64,000 nt of DNA from SABI01 sp028532915 (GTDB taxonomy: Bacteria > Spirochaetota > Spirochaetia > Sphaerochaetales > Sphaerochaetaceae): assembly GCA_963677225.1 (NCBI GenBank), contig OY781923.1, forward strand, positions 992,001 to 1,056,000, in the 5' to 3' direction. Both the position numbers and the translations under genes were made by a program. The notes under the pieces are model-generated. The model saw nothing but the letters and a program-made list of their open reading frames with translations, did no database searches and had not been told where the DNA came from. Of the stretch, positions 9,043 to 17,383 are shown piece after piece (position 1 is the first letter of the stretch; the number at the start of each line of letters is the position of its first letter).

Positions 9043-9666
9043 ATGAAAAAGACACTATTTACTCTGGCAATTATTTTGATCATAGTTCCTGCAACATTAT
9101 CTGCAGGTCTTATCGATTTCAGCGTCGGTGCTACAGCACAGTACAAATCACCCTTTGATGCCTCTGAGGAAATCAGCTGGGAAGATGGGATGGCTGATTT
9201 TGAAAACTACGCCCTCGGTGCAGATATCAGAACAAGAATCCTGTTCGCCGAAGTCGATGTGACAGCATTATACGAACAGGTTGAAGTTGATGATGTGATG
9301 ACACATGCAGCTTCAGGGCTGGTCACAGGCGGACTGTCTCTGGACTTCCTCGGTCTGGCCAGAATCGGACTCGGTCTCGGACCCCGGGTAACAGCTATAT
9401 ATCCTGAAGGCGGTGAAGTCAGCTTCGTCGATTCCGAAGGTGATGAACTTACAGCCGAAAATCTTGCTGAGGCTCTCATGCAGTCTCCTCTCACATGGAG
9501 AGCAACTGCAGACCTCAATCTCGGTGGAATCCTGGTCGGTCTGAACTACACTGTCGACAGTAACGGGTTTACTCTGGAAGGATCGGATTTTGCTAAACTT
9601 CTTCCAGGCGATTCCGATTGGAACGAAGGTAGAATCGGAGCTTCAGTTCTCATTACCCTCTTCTAA
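9043..9666 (+). CDS. exported beta-barrel-like protein, paralogue 2
   Basis: A 207-residue exported protein. The start at 9043 is chosen because AAAGGAG lies nine bases upstream and the protein then begins with a normal signal peptide, MKKTLFTLAIILIIVPATLSA; an upstream ATG at 9004 would put 13 extra residues before it. The mature part has strand-like segments such as RTRILFAEVDVTALYEQV and GGILVGLNYTVD, acidic loops, and ends GASVLITLF with a terminal Phe. It shares architecture with the flanking paralogues. Outer-membrane location is inferred from these features; the function is unknown. Confidence 0.75.
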   Translation: MKKTLFTLAIILIIVPATLSAGLIDFSVGATAQYKSPFDASEEISWEDGMADFENYALGADIRTRILFAEVDVTALYEQVEVDDVMTHAASGLVTGGLSLDFLGLARIGLGLGPRVTAIYPEGGEVSFVDSEGDELTAENLAEALMQSPLTWRATADLNLGGILVGLNYTVDSNGFTLEGSDFAKLLPGDSDWNEGRIGASVLITLF

Positions 9667-9691
9667 ATTATATATCCGGATTTGATTTGAT

Positions 9692-9728
9692 ATGCATCTC
9701 TGATCCCTGCAAAGGATCGGAGATGCAT
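9692..9728 (+). terminator. strong 15-bp hairpin between barrel genes 2 and 3
   Basis: Arms 9692-9706 (ATGCATCTCTGATCC) and 9714-9728 (GGATCGGAGATGCAT) pair along 15 positions with one G-U, around a 7-base loop. No T tract follows, so it may be a Rho-assisted terminator, an mRNA 3'-end stabiliser, or a regulatory stem for the next gene, which starts 8-20 bases later. Confidence 0.6.
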
Positions 9729-9747
9729 CTACTATATGGAGCAGCTT

Positions 9748-10380
9748 GTGGTACATCGTCGCTTAACTATCTTTCTATTTGTTCTCATTTTCCCAGCGCT
9801 TTTTCTCTTTTCCTCCAACACCTCGGTAGGGTTCGGGAGTGTCAGCGAGTTTCAGGTGGACTTCGGCAGCCCGTCAATAAGGACCGTTGATATTGTCGAT
9901 GTGACCAACTGGGCAACCGGATGGGAGCTGAGACTGCGGGCTTTCATGTTCTCGCTTGACGGGTACATGCTTGTGCAGCAGGGTGAGATCACCGATGTGA
10001 CCGATGATGGGAAACCGGTGTATACGGATGATTATGCACAGATAATTTCCGGAATGATGGCTTTAAGTATCGGAACAGAAGTTGCTCAGAACACAAGACT
10101 CTCCTTAGGCATCGGATCCTTATACGGAATTAACATCCATTCAAACTGGTCTCCCGAGTTCTGGATTTCAAGTGAAGATAATATCGTGGGAGTGACTCCC
10201 AGTGAAGATTTCTGGGAAGCTGTCTCGGTAGCCTACAGAGCAAGGCTCGATTTCAATTTCTACCGTTTCACCGTTGGCTTATTTGTGACGGTGCCGAGCG
10301 AAAAGGGCTCTCTTGATACCATGACTCCCGACTGGGAATCAGGAAAGATCGGAGCCGCCTTCATTACGACGCTCTTCTAG
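9748..10380 (+). CDS. exported beta-barrel-like protein, paralogue 3
   Basis: A roughly 210-residue exported protein of the same type as the two genes before it; it ends GAAFITTLF with a terminal Phe. Two starts are possible. GTG at 9748 has GGAG at 9738-9741 with a six-base spacer and gives MVHRRLTIFLFVLIFPALFL as signal peptide. ATG at 9736 has no ribosome site and adds four residues. I prefer 9748, but not strongly. Strand-like stretches include WELRLRAFMFSLDGYMLV and RARLDFNFYRFTVGLFVTV. The strong hairpin just upstream may control its translation. The function is unknown. Confidence 0.7.
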   Translation: MVHRRLTIFLFVLIFPALFLFSSNTSVGFGSVSEFQVDFGSPSIRTVDIVDVTNWATGWELRLRAFMFSLDGYMLVQQGEITDVTDDGKPVYTDDYAQIISGMMALSIGTEVAQNTRLSLGIGSLYGINIHSNWSPEFWISSEDNIVGVTPSEDFWEAVSVAYRARLDFNFYRFTVGLFVTVPSEKGSLDTMTPDWESGKIGAAFITTLF

Positions 10381-10444
10381 GCAGGGTATCTATCTTACAC
10401 CTGTGATTTGTGCTATCATCAACTATCCACAAGGAGATAGACAT

Positions 10445-10891
10445 ATGGGTAAACGCACAATATTAGGCTCGCTGTTTGTTGCGATATTTCTTGCAGCCGC
10501 AGTCTTCTTTGTTCTCTTCTTTTTTGTCCCGACTATTTCTCAAACCTTCTTCAATGTGAGTTACCAGAGCCTGCGTGACAGTGATCAGCTTAAGAGTATT
10601 CTCGAGGATACTTTGAAGAATGCAAGAGTTCCCGAGATAGCTGTAGATGAATATATCGACCGGCTCGAGGATAAGGATTTTTACAGAACAGTTCAGGAGA
10701 AATCAAAAGAGGGTGAAGACGCTCTCCTAGGATATCTTGCCGAAGCCGGTGAAGGTATCGACTTTGGTGATCTCGAAGTGGACAGACTGAAAACAACGCT
10801 GAAAGAAGGGCTTTCTCAGACACAGCAGTTTACCTCGTCCCAACTGTCTGCTCTCTCCAGACTCTTCTCAGAAACGATCGGTAACCTTTGA
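10445..10891 (+). CDS. small membrane-anchored protein of unknown function
   Basis: A 148-residue protein with one N-terminal membrane anchor (about 5-32, very hydrophobic, ending FFFVPTISQTFF) and a helical, acidic soluble part with RLEDKDFYRTVQEKSKEGEDAL and a Gln/Ser-rich tail. The start at 10445 is chosen because AAGGAGAT is 8-9 bases upstream; an ATG at 10403 would add residues that spoil the anchor. Its TGA overlaps the ATG of the PhnP-like hydrolase (TGATG), so it heads a tightly packed operon with that gene, polA and coaE. No family is recognised. Confidence 0.65.
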   Translation: MGKRTILGSLFVAIFLAAAVFFVLFFFVPTISQTFFNVSYQSLRDSDQLKSILEDTLKNARVPEIAVDEYIDRLEDKDFYRTVQEKSKEGEDALLGYLAEAGEGIDFGDLEVDRLKTTLKEGLSQTQQFTSSQLSALSRLFSETIGNL

Positions 10892-11655
10892 TGGAAATCA
10901 CATTTTTAGGAACAGGAACAAGTCATGGAGTTCCGAAGATAGGGTGCTCCTGCAGAGTATGTACAAGCACTGACAGTAAGAACAACAGATACAGATCATC
11001 CATCCACATCAGGCAGGACGATCTGTCTCTCGTCATCGACACCGGACCCGAGTTTCGTCTACAGATGCTGCGTTCCCATATAACCCGTCTTGACGGTGTT
11101 TTCTACACGCACAATCATGCCGATCATATCAACGGGATTGATGATCTGAGAGTATTCAGTGAGACTTCGCCTCTGACAGTGTACGGCCCGTCCGATGTGA
11201 TCGATGATCTTCACCACAGGTTCTCATACGCGATCGGTACAAATCCCTTCAAAGGGGGAATCCCTCAGCTGAACACCGTGATAGTTCCTCAGGAAGGGGT
11301 GACAGTCGGAAACCTGAGAGTTATCCCGATAGAGCTGATTCACGGATGCAGGAAGGTATTCGGGTATAGAATCGGTGATTTTGCCTATCTCAGTGACTGT
11401 AAAGTGATCCCGGAACATTCCTACGAGAAATTGCAGGGAGTAAAAACCGTCGTCATCGACGCTCTGAGGTATCGGGAACATCCCACCCATATGAATGTTG
11501 ATCAGGCTGTCGCCAGCTCCCTTATCATCGGTGCCGAAACGGTCTATCTTACCCATATGTCCCATGAATTGGAACATGAGACATTGGAGCGGGAGCTTCC
11601 CGGCCATATTCATCCGGCTTATGACGGACTGAAGATAAATGTTCCAATCAGATAA
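10891..11655 (+). CDS. PhnP-like metallo-beta-lactamase-fold hydrolase
   Basis: A 254-residue MBL-fold protein. The N terminus, GTGTSHGVPKIGCSCRVC, is the Cys-rich signature of the PhnP/YycJ-like branch that binds an extra metal or Zn. The metal-binding core HNHADH lies at about residues 74-79 (first Asp pair in DTGPEF), with later ligands in YLSDCK and THMSHELEH. These enzymes are phosphodiesterases, such as the cyclic ribose phosphate phosphodiesterase PhnP; no phosphonate genes are near, so the substrate is open. The ATG at 10891 is preferred over the TTG one codon earlier. The stop overlaps the next operon junction (TAATG). Confidence 0.85.
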   Translation: MEITFLGTGTSHGVPKIGCSCRVCTSTDSKNNRYRSSIHIRQDDLSLVIDTGPEFRLQMLRSHITRLDGVFYTHNHADHINGIDDLRVFSETSPLTVYGPSDVIDDLHHRFSYAIGTNPFKGGIPQLNTVIVPQEGVTVGNLRVIPIELIHGCRKVFGYRIGDFAYLSDCKVIPEHSYEKLQGVKTVVIDALRYREHPTHMNVDQAVASSLIIGAETVYLTHMSHELEHETLERELPGHIHPAYDGLKINVPIR

Positions 11656-11666
11656 TGGAGGATTCG

Positions 11667-14381
11667 ATGGAATCAGATAGGAAGAAATTATATGTTATCG
11701 ATGCTTTCGGATTGATATACCGCTCATATTTCGCATTCATCAACCGTCCTCTCCGTGATAAGGATGGAAACAATGTTTCTGCACTGTTCGGTTTCTATTC
11801 CACTTTGATAAAGGTCCTGAAAGAGTATGATCACGATTATCTCGTTGTCGCACTCGACAGCATGACACCCACGTTCCGCCACGAGATGTACAGTCAGTAC
11901 AAGGCGAACAGGGAGGCTGCTCCCGATGACCTGCACAGCCAGGTTCCGCGTATTCTGGAGATCCTCGATGCGGCTAATATCCCCCATATCAGAGTTGACG
12001 GCTGGGAGGCCGACGATATCATCGCGGCAGTCGCGAAGAAGGCTGCCGAGCAGAACATCGAGACCGTGATGGTCACCGGTGATAAAGATCTGCTTCAGCT
12101 TGTGAGCGACACCGTATGTGCTCTGAGGCCTCCTCGGAAGAACGAGAAATCCTACAGGTTTATCAGATCTGAGGAGGTCTATGAAGAATTTCTCCTTCAC
12201 GCAACCCAGATAGTCGACTATCTTTCACTGATCGGCGATTCCTCCGATAATGTCCCCGGAGTAAGCGGTATCGGACCGAAAGGTGCCGTTAAACTTCTGC
12301 AGCAGTATGAGACTCTCGATAACATCTATGCTCATCTCGATGAGCTTTCTCCGTCGGTGATGAAAAAACTTGTCAACGGAAAAGAGAATGCCTATCTGAG
12401 CCGGCGTCTTGTGACACTCGCATCCGATATTCCTACAGGAATAGAATTCGAAACCGAACGATTTACCACTCATTCCATCGACTGGGCAAAGGCCGTTCCC
12501 TATTTCGAAAAAGCTCAGGCGAGCAGCATCATCACTTCGTTGCGGCCTTTTCTCGACGACAGTGAAGAGGTCATAAGTGCACCCGCGAATAAACGGGGTA
12601 CCTACGAAGCTGTAACATCCTGCGAACAGCTCAGAAAAGTTCTCAAAGAGGTAAGTAGAGCGGGGGTAATGGCCTTTGATTTTGAAACCACCGATATCGA
12701 TGAGATGATTGCTACCCCTGTGGGATTCAGCTTTTCAAGCCGTAAAGAAACCGGCTACTACGTCCCTCTTGTCGCAGGCGGAGAGAAGATCATCTCTGAA
12801 AAAGATGCCATCGCTGTTCTTCGGGAGTTTCTTGTCGACACAAAGGTGCGACTTGTCGGTCAGAATATCAAGTATGATTACAAAGTCCTTCGACGCTGGG
12901 GAATAGAAGATGCACAGCTGTATCATGATACGATGATAGCTGCATGGCTGCTCGACTCGGCGGCAGGAATCTATAATCTTGATCATCTTGCTGAGAAATA
13001 TCTGGGCGGTTACAAGACCATAAAATATGAGGATGTAGTGTCGAAAGGGAAACTTTTCAGCGATATTCCGCTCAAGGACGCTCTCGAATATGCTGCAGAG
13101 GATTCGGATATTACATGGAGACTCTATGAGGTCTTTACGAAGGAACTGGAGAAAGAGGGGCTGACAGCTCTGTTCGAGACTGTCGAGATGCCTCTTGTGA
13201 AGATCCTCTCGGAAATGGAACTTGCCGGAATATATCTTGATACTGCAATCATCAATACCTTTGACAGGGAAGTATCGCAGCGTCTTGAAGAGATCGAAAA
13301 AGAAGTCTACAAGCAGGTAGGGCATCCGTTCAACATGAACAGCCCAAAACAGCTTCAGCAAGTTCTGTTCGAAGAGAGAAATCTTCCTACAGGAAAGAAG
13401 AACAAAACCGGGTATTCGACTGCGATCGACGTCCTCGAGAAACTCTCGTATATTGATATAGTGCCGAAACTGATCGTACAAAACAGGGCTCTGGTCAAAC
13501 TGAAGAACACTTATATCGACACACTGCCTCTGCAGATCCACCCTGAAACAGGACGTATTCACACATCCTATACTCAGACCGGTACGGCCACTGGCCGTCT
13601 CTCAAGCAGAAATCCCAATCTGCAGAATATCCCGATCAAAAGTTCGGATGGTAGAAGGATCCGTGAGGCATTCACTCCCCAAAAAGGTTCGATTCTCCTC
13701 TCTGCGGATTATTCGCAGATAGAACTGGTCGTCCTCGCCCATCTCAGCAAAGACCCGAATCTCATGAAAGCTTTCAGGGAAAAAAAGGATATTCATACCC
13801 AGACTGCAAGCCTCATATTCGATATTCATCCTGATCTGGTCCTTCCTGAACAGCGGAGAATCGCGAAGACAATCAATTTCGGTGTGATGTACGGCATGTC
13901 GGCTTTCCGTCTTTCCAACGAACTTTCGATCTCCAGAAAAGATGCCGGAATATTCATCGAGAACTACTTCAACAGATTCTCTCATGTCAAGGAATTCATG
14001 CAGAAAGTTCTTGATGAGGCGGAAAAGACGAAAGTAGTCCATACGATCCTTAACAGAAAACGGCCGGTACCTGAAATTTCCAGTTCGAACAAGACAGAAC
14101 AGGCAGGAGCGCAACGGATTGTCATAAACACTGCTATTCAGGGGTCGGCTGCTGATATCATGAAGCTGGCGATGATCAAAGTCGATACGATGATGAAAGA
14201 GGAGAAGGTGAAAAGTTCGATGGTTCTTCAGGTTCATGACGAACTCATCTTCGAGGTGGTAAGAGAAGAACTTCCGCTGATGAGAAAGCTTGTTCAGGAT
14301 GCGATGGAAAGTGCATACGAATTGTCGGTACCTCTTCGCGTGAGTATCGAAACCGGTGAATCCTGGGGAGAAATGCATTGA
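11667..14381 (+). CDS. polA: DNA polymerase I
   Basis: A 904-residue three-domain DNA polymerase I for repair and Okazaki-fragment processing. The N-terminal 5'-3' exonuclease domain (about 1-290) begins VIDAFGLIYRSYFAF and has GWEADDIIA. The central 3'-5' proofreading domain keeps its metal ligands: FDFETT (Exo I), GQNIKYD (Exo II) and YAAEDSD (Exo III), so proofreading looks intact, unlike Taq-type enzymes. The polymerase domain shows SADYSQIELVVLAH (motif A), RRIAKTINFGVMYG (motif B) and QVHDELIFEV (motif C). ATG 11667 is chosen because TGGAGG lies five bases upstream; ATG 11655 has no ribosome site. The gene is coupled to coaE downstream. Confidence 0.96.
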   Translation: MESDRKKLYVIDAFGLIYRSYFAFINRPLRDKDGNNVSALFGFYSTLIKVLKEYDHDYLVVALDSMTPTFRHEMYSQYKANREAAPDDLHSQVPRILEILDAANIPHIRVDGWEADDIIAAVAKKAAEQNIETVMVTGDKDLLQLVSDTVCALRPPRKNEKSYRFIRSEEVYEEFLLHATQIVDYLSLIGDSSDNVPGVSGIGPKGAVKLLQQYETLDNIYAHLDELSPSVMKKLVNGKENAYLSRRLVTLASDIPTGIEFETERFTTHSIDWAKAVPYFEKAQASSIITSLRPFLDDSEEVISAPANKRGTYEAVTSCEQLRKVLKEVSRAGVMAFDFETTDIDEMIATPVGFSFSSRKETGYYVPLVAGGEKIISEKDAIAVLREFLVDTKVRLVGQNIKYDYKVLRRWGIEDAQLYHDTMIAAWLLDSAAGIYNLDHLAEKYLGGYKTIKYEDVVSKGKLFSDIPLKDALEYAAEDSDITWRLYEVFTKELEKEGLTALFETVEMPLVKILSEMELAGIYLDTAIINTFDREVSQRLEEIEKEVYKQVGHPFNMNSPKQLQQVLFEERNLPTGKKNKTGYSTAIDVLEKLSYIDIVPKLIVQNRALVKLKNTYIDTLPLQIHPETGRIHTSYTQTGTATGRLSSRNPNLQNIPIKSSDGRRIREAFTPQKGSILLSADYSQIELVVLAHLSKDPNLMKAFREKKDIHTQTASLIFDIHPDLVLPEQRRIAKTINFGVMYGMSAFRLSNELSISRKDAGIFIENYFNRFSHVKEFMQKVLDEAEKTKVVHTILNRKRPVPEISSSNKTEQAGAQRIVINTAIQGSAADIMKLAMIKVDTMMKEEKVKSSMVLQVHDELIFEVVREELPLMRKLVQDAMESAYELSVPLRVSIETGESWGEMH

Positions 14382-14971
14382 AGATTATCGGTGTAACAGG
14401 GAAATACTGTACAGGAAAAAGCACTGTCTCGGCGATGATAGCTGAAAGAGGATACATGGCCATCGATGTAGACTCTCTCGGTCATCAGGCTCTTGAATCA
14501 AGTAAGGATGTACTGGTTGAAAATTTCTCGGAAACTATACTACGACCTGATACATCGATTGACAGAAAAGTGCTGGGGTCCATCGTTTTCTCGGATGAAA
14601 AACATCTGAAGACCCTTGAACGTATTGTACATCCGAAGATGGTGGAGATGACTTTGGAACTGATCAACCGGGAAAGAGGCAAAGGTTGTAAGGCTGTGAT
14701 CGTAAATGCGGCATTGCTGCATCGGATGCATCTCGACGTTCATTGTAATATTCTCTGTTACGTAAAGAGTCCTTTACTTATCAGGTATTCTCGGGCTAAA
14801 GTGAGAGATAATGCTACATGCAAATCATTTATTCGCATGCAGAAAGCTCAAAGAGATATCAATATGTCAAATTTCGATGGAGATTCCGATATATATATTT
14901 TTAACAATGGCACAAAGAATGGATTTATTCATCGACAAGTTGATGAGTTTTGCATTACTATAGGAATATAG
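14378..14971 (+). CDS. coaE: dephospho-CoA kinase
   Basis: A 197-residue P-loop kinase catalysing the last step of CoA synthesis, ATP-dependent 3'-phosphorylation of dephospho-CoA. The P-loop GKYCTGKS is at residues 8-15, and DVDSLGHQAL at about 32 matches the substrate-binding DxD/H region. RIVHPKM and INRERGKG also fit the family. The start is TTG at 14378, inside the polA stop (TTGA), with GGGGAG seven bases upstream; no closer ATG exists. The C-terminal third is AT-rich and diverges from the family (NMSNFDGDSDIYIFNNG), but length is normal. This polA-coaE order is familiar from spirochaetes and some other bacteria. Confidence 0.9.
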   Translation: MKIIGVTGKYCTGKSTVSAMIAERGYMAIDVDSLGHQALESSKDVLVENFSETILRPDTSIDRKVLGSIVFSDEKHLKTLERIVHPKMVEMTLELINRERGKGCKAVIVNAALLHRMHLDVHCNILCYVKSPLLIRYSRAKVRDNATCKSFIRMQKAQRDINMSNFDGDSDIYIFNNGTKNGFIHRQVDEFCITIGI

Positions 14972-14983
14972 GAATACAGTGGT

Positions 14984-15964
14984 ATGAGAAAAACAGGTTT
15001 ATTGATTATATTAGGCATTACAATCTCAGTAGCGATTTTTGTTCTGGCCGGGATCATCTATTTCCAACCGGCAGTCGCAAAGCAAAAAGCGGCAGCCCCT
15101 CCTGAACAGGTCCAAAAGACGTTAGAGGTTCCGGCTGTGGAGCCAGAAATTGAAACAGCCGAACCTATGATAGAAAAGATAGACACAGAACCTGAAGAAC
15201 CTTCTGAGCCTGTAGTGGAAAAAGAGGTCAAGGACGAGGAACCGGAAATTGTAGAAGAGAAAGTAATTGACCAGATTCCGGCTGAAAAGGAAGTTGTTAC
15301 AGAAGTTGCACAACAACAGATTGAAGAGCCCCCAAGAATCCCTGCGAAAGTGAAACTTTCTATGAATGTATATCCGGTAGTTGAAGAAGTGACTCCTGTT
15401 GAAGAAGTAACTCCTGTTGAAGAAGTCGCTCCTGTTGAGGAAGTTGCTCCTGTTGAAGAAGTAACTCCTGTTGAAGAAGTTGCTCCTGTTGAGGAAGTCG
15501 CTCCTGTTGAAGAAGTGACTCCTGTCGAGGAAGTCACTCCTGTTGAAGAAGTGACTCCTGTTGAGGAAGTCACTCCTGTTGAGGAAGTTGCTCCTGTTGA
15601 AGAAGTCGCTCCTGTTGAAGAAGTAACTCCTGTTGAAGAAGTAACTCCTGTTGAAGAAGAAGTTACTGTCGGCAAAGATGTTGTTTCTGCCGGGAAGTCA
15701 GCTCCTGAGGTGGAAGATTTTGCGGTCAGGATGGAAGAAGAGGTTTCAGAACCTGCACCGTTCGTTTCAGAATCACTTCAGGCTGTTGTGAATATCGTAA
15801 AGCAGTCAATGCCTAAAGTTATTGCTGTTGATTACATCTGGAGCCCTGTAGAGGCTGTTGAAGGTGAAAAACTGTATGTATCTCCTGCAGCTTTCAATGA
15901 ACTGGCCAATGAGAAGAGAAAGATTGCTACCGAAGAAATATATGATGCATTGATCTTTGAATAG
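14984..15964 (+). CDS. membrane-anchored protein with fifteen V(T/A)PVEE repeats
   Basis: A 326-residue protein with a single N-terminal membrane segment (about 6-28) and a long acidic Pro/Glu/Val-rich stretch (about 30-225). Residues about 136-225 are fifteen uninterrupted copies of V(T/A)PVEE, with T/A order T-T-A-A-T-A-A-T-T-T-T-A-A-T-T. A small C-terminal domain of about 90 residues follows, with FVSESLQAVVNIVKQSMPKVIAVDYIW and YVSPAAFNELANEKRK. By analogy with TonB-, SPOR- and LysM-type proteins, the Pro/Glu region probably spans the periplasm and carries the terminal domain to the wall or outer membrane; this is inference. No family is recognised. It ends the polA-coaE operon at a bidirectional terminator. 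Confidence 0.75.
   Translation: MRKTGLLIILGITISVAIFVLAGIIYFQPAVAKQKAAAPPEQVQKTLEVPAVEPEIETAEPMIEKIDTEPEEPSEPVVEKEVKDEEPEIVEEKVIDQIPAEKEVVTEVAQQQIEEPPRIPAKVKLSMNVYPVVEEVTPVEEVTPVEEVAPVEEVAPVEEVTPVEEVAPVEEVAPVEEVTPVEEVTPVEEVTPVEEVTPVEEVAPVEEVAPVEEVTPVEEVTPVEEEVTVGKDVVSAGKSAPEVEDFAVRMEEEVSEPAPFVSESLQAVVNIVKQSMPKVIAVDYIWSPVEAVEGEKLYVSPAAFNELANEKRKIATEEIYDALIFE
15389..15658 (+). repeat. 18-bp tandem repeat, 15 copies
   Basis: Fifteen in-frame 18-bp units of the form GT(N) RCT CCT GT(T/C) GA(A/G) GAA encode V(T/A)PVEE. Units differ at third positions and at the Thr/Ala codon. Copy number in such arrays changes easily by slippage or recombination, so protein length may vary between strains. Confidence 0.95.
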
Positions 15965-15982
15965 ATATCATCTGCACGAAAG

Positions 15983-16020
15983 AAAGCCCTCATATGTGAA
16001 ATGATCACAATGAGGGCTTT
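15983..16020. terminator. bidirectional Rho-independent terminator
   Basis: Arms AAAGCCCTCA (15983-15992) and TGAGGGCTTT (16011-16020) pair perfectly; an inner TGTGA/TCACA stem extends the hairpin. ATTATT follows on the + strand. It lies between the convergent repeat-protein gene and MFS gene and can serve both. Confidence 0.85.
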
Positions 16021-16024
16021 ATTA

Positions 16025-17332
16025 TTAGGCTGTTACTGCGTCCGAAACTTCACCTCTGTGTACTTTACTCATGAGGAAGAAGGCTATCAGCATACATACT
16101 GCGGCGTATACGAACAATGAACCGTACCCGAATATATCTATGAGAGCTCCGGTAATAGGCGGTGAGATAATCGAAGCAAGCTGTGAGAAGAAATAATAGA
16201 GTCCGGTATAGATTCCCATATTCGAATAGTCTGCCATCTGCCAGAGCATCGGGAACGAATTTGTGATGATCGTGACCCAGAACATTCCAAAAAGGAACAT
16301 CAGTGCCCAAAAGGAGATCATCCGTGTTGTTTGACCTATATTTTCTCCTGTTGCAACATTGCTGTGTATAAAGATCAGCATCAGAACTGTGAAGAGTGCG
16401 ATCAGTGCTGTTCTTATCGTCTTCTTTCTTCCCCGTTTATGGGCTATGACACCGCTGGGGATCGCAAAAAGAGCATACGCGATACCGACCATTCCTGCAG
16501 CGAGTGCTGCGTTAGCCGAAGACGTCTTGAGAATCTCGATTGAATATTTTCCGACGAACGGCAGAACTCCCTGATACCCGATAAACCAGAACAGAAGAGA
16601 AAGAAGTACGAAGAGTGCACTCTTCTCTTTCTCAGAGAAAATCTCTTTGAGTGAATCAATGATAGGCACTTTTTCCTCGTCAGATTTCTCGAACGATCCT
16701 TTGTTGTTCTCTTTTACAAAGAAAAAGAGGAGGATCACGGCGATGAAGATCAGTATGCTGGCAATTGGGAAAGCGAGAATATCTTGTGTCGGCCCTCTAT
16801 TCGGAAGATTGATAGATACGCTCATAAAGCGCGCCAGTCCTATAGTACCTACTATCGAGGCAATCCCGCCCATCGTGTTGATCACTCCGTTCGCTTCACT
16901 TCTTAAATCTCCCGGAATGATGTCGGGCATCAGAGCTACGACAGGTCCCCGCACCGACTGCTTGAAGATATTGAGTGCGAAGATGAGGACGATGAGAAGT
17001 ATCAGAGAGGAAAGAGCAGCAAACGGAATGAATCCGAATGCAACAGCACTTAACGGCAGCAATGTGATGATGAACGGCATTCTCCTTCCGATTCGGGTTC
17101 GGGTTCTGTCGCTGAGAGCCGAGAAGACAGGTATCAGAAAGATCGCGAACACATTGTCGAGTGTCATGATCGTGCCGATCCACGCATTCGATTTGATATA
17201 CTTACCCAGAAACACAGGGATATAGGTGTCATACAAAGGATCCATCAGACCCATTGTGAAAAATCCTAAACCGATGAGGAAGGTGGTCATATAATACCCC
17301 TTCATGCTTTTTTGAGACGAATCTTTCTCCAT
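16025..17332 (-). CDS. MFS transporter, SLC45/GPH-like
   Basis: A 435-residue, 12-segment major facilitator. The loop between segments 2 and 3 reads SDRTRTRIGRRMPF, typical of the SLC45/glycoside-pentoside-hexuronide side of the superfamily, which imports sugars with protons or sodium. A second-half GVIAHKRGRKKTIR loop is also present. The start at 17332 (MEKDSSQKSMKGYY) is chosen over 17389 because GCGAGG lies eight bases upstream and the longer version adds a non-hydrophobic stretch before a normal cytoplasmic start. The gene is monocistronic and divergent from the KamA/EpmB gene. A sugar substrate is likely but not shown. Confidence 0.85.
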   Translation of the reverse strand: MEKDSSQKSMKGYYMTTFLIGLGFFTMGLMDPLYDTYIPVFLGKYIKSNAWIGTIMTLDNVFAIFLIPVFSALSDRTRTRIGRRMPFIITLLPLSAVAFGFIPFAALSSLILLIVLIFALNIFKQSVRGPVVALMPDIIPGDLRSEANGVINTMGGIASIVGTIGLARFMSVSINLPNRGPTQDILAFPIASILIFIAVILLFFFVKENNKGSFEKSDEEKVPIIDSLKEIFSEKEKSALFVLLSLLFWFIGYQGVLPFVGKYSIEILKTSSANAALAAGMVGIAYALFAIPSGVIAHKRGRKKTIRTALIALFTVLMLIFIHSNVATGENIGQTTRMISFWALMFLFGMFWVTIITNSFPMLWQMADYSNMGIYTGLYYFFSQLASIISPPITGALIDIFGYGSLFVYAAVCMLIAFFLMSKVHRGEVSDAVTA

Positions 17333-17383
17333 ATGTACCTCGCAATTTACAGATAGATAAAGTGTATCAGCAATTCGAATCCT

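Noticed and set aside
9692..9728. Inverted repeat as the end of an insertion element
   Set aside because: No second copy, no transposase and no target duplication were seen; a simple intergenic stem is enough.
12735..13562. 275-residue reverse frame opposite polA
   Set aside because: It lies within the exonuclease and polymerase domains of polA and matches nothing recognisable.
15389..15658. CRISPR-like or minisatellite repeat array
   Set aside because: Units are contiguous 18-bp codon repeats with no spacers, inside a gene; not a CRISPR.
15058..15675. Long reverse-strand frame of Ser/Thr/Gly repeats opposite the V(T/A)PVEE array
   Set aside because: It is the mirror of an in-frame repeat on the + strand. 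No ribosome site or promoter, and its composition is fully explained by the + strand codons.
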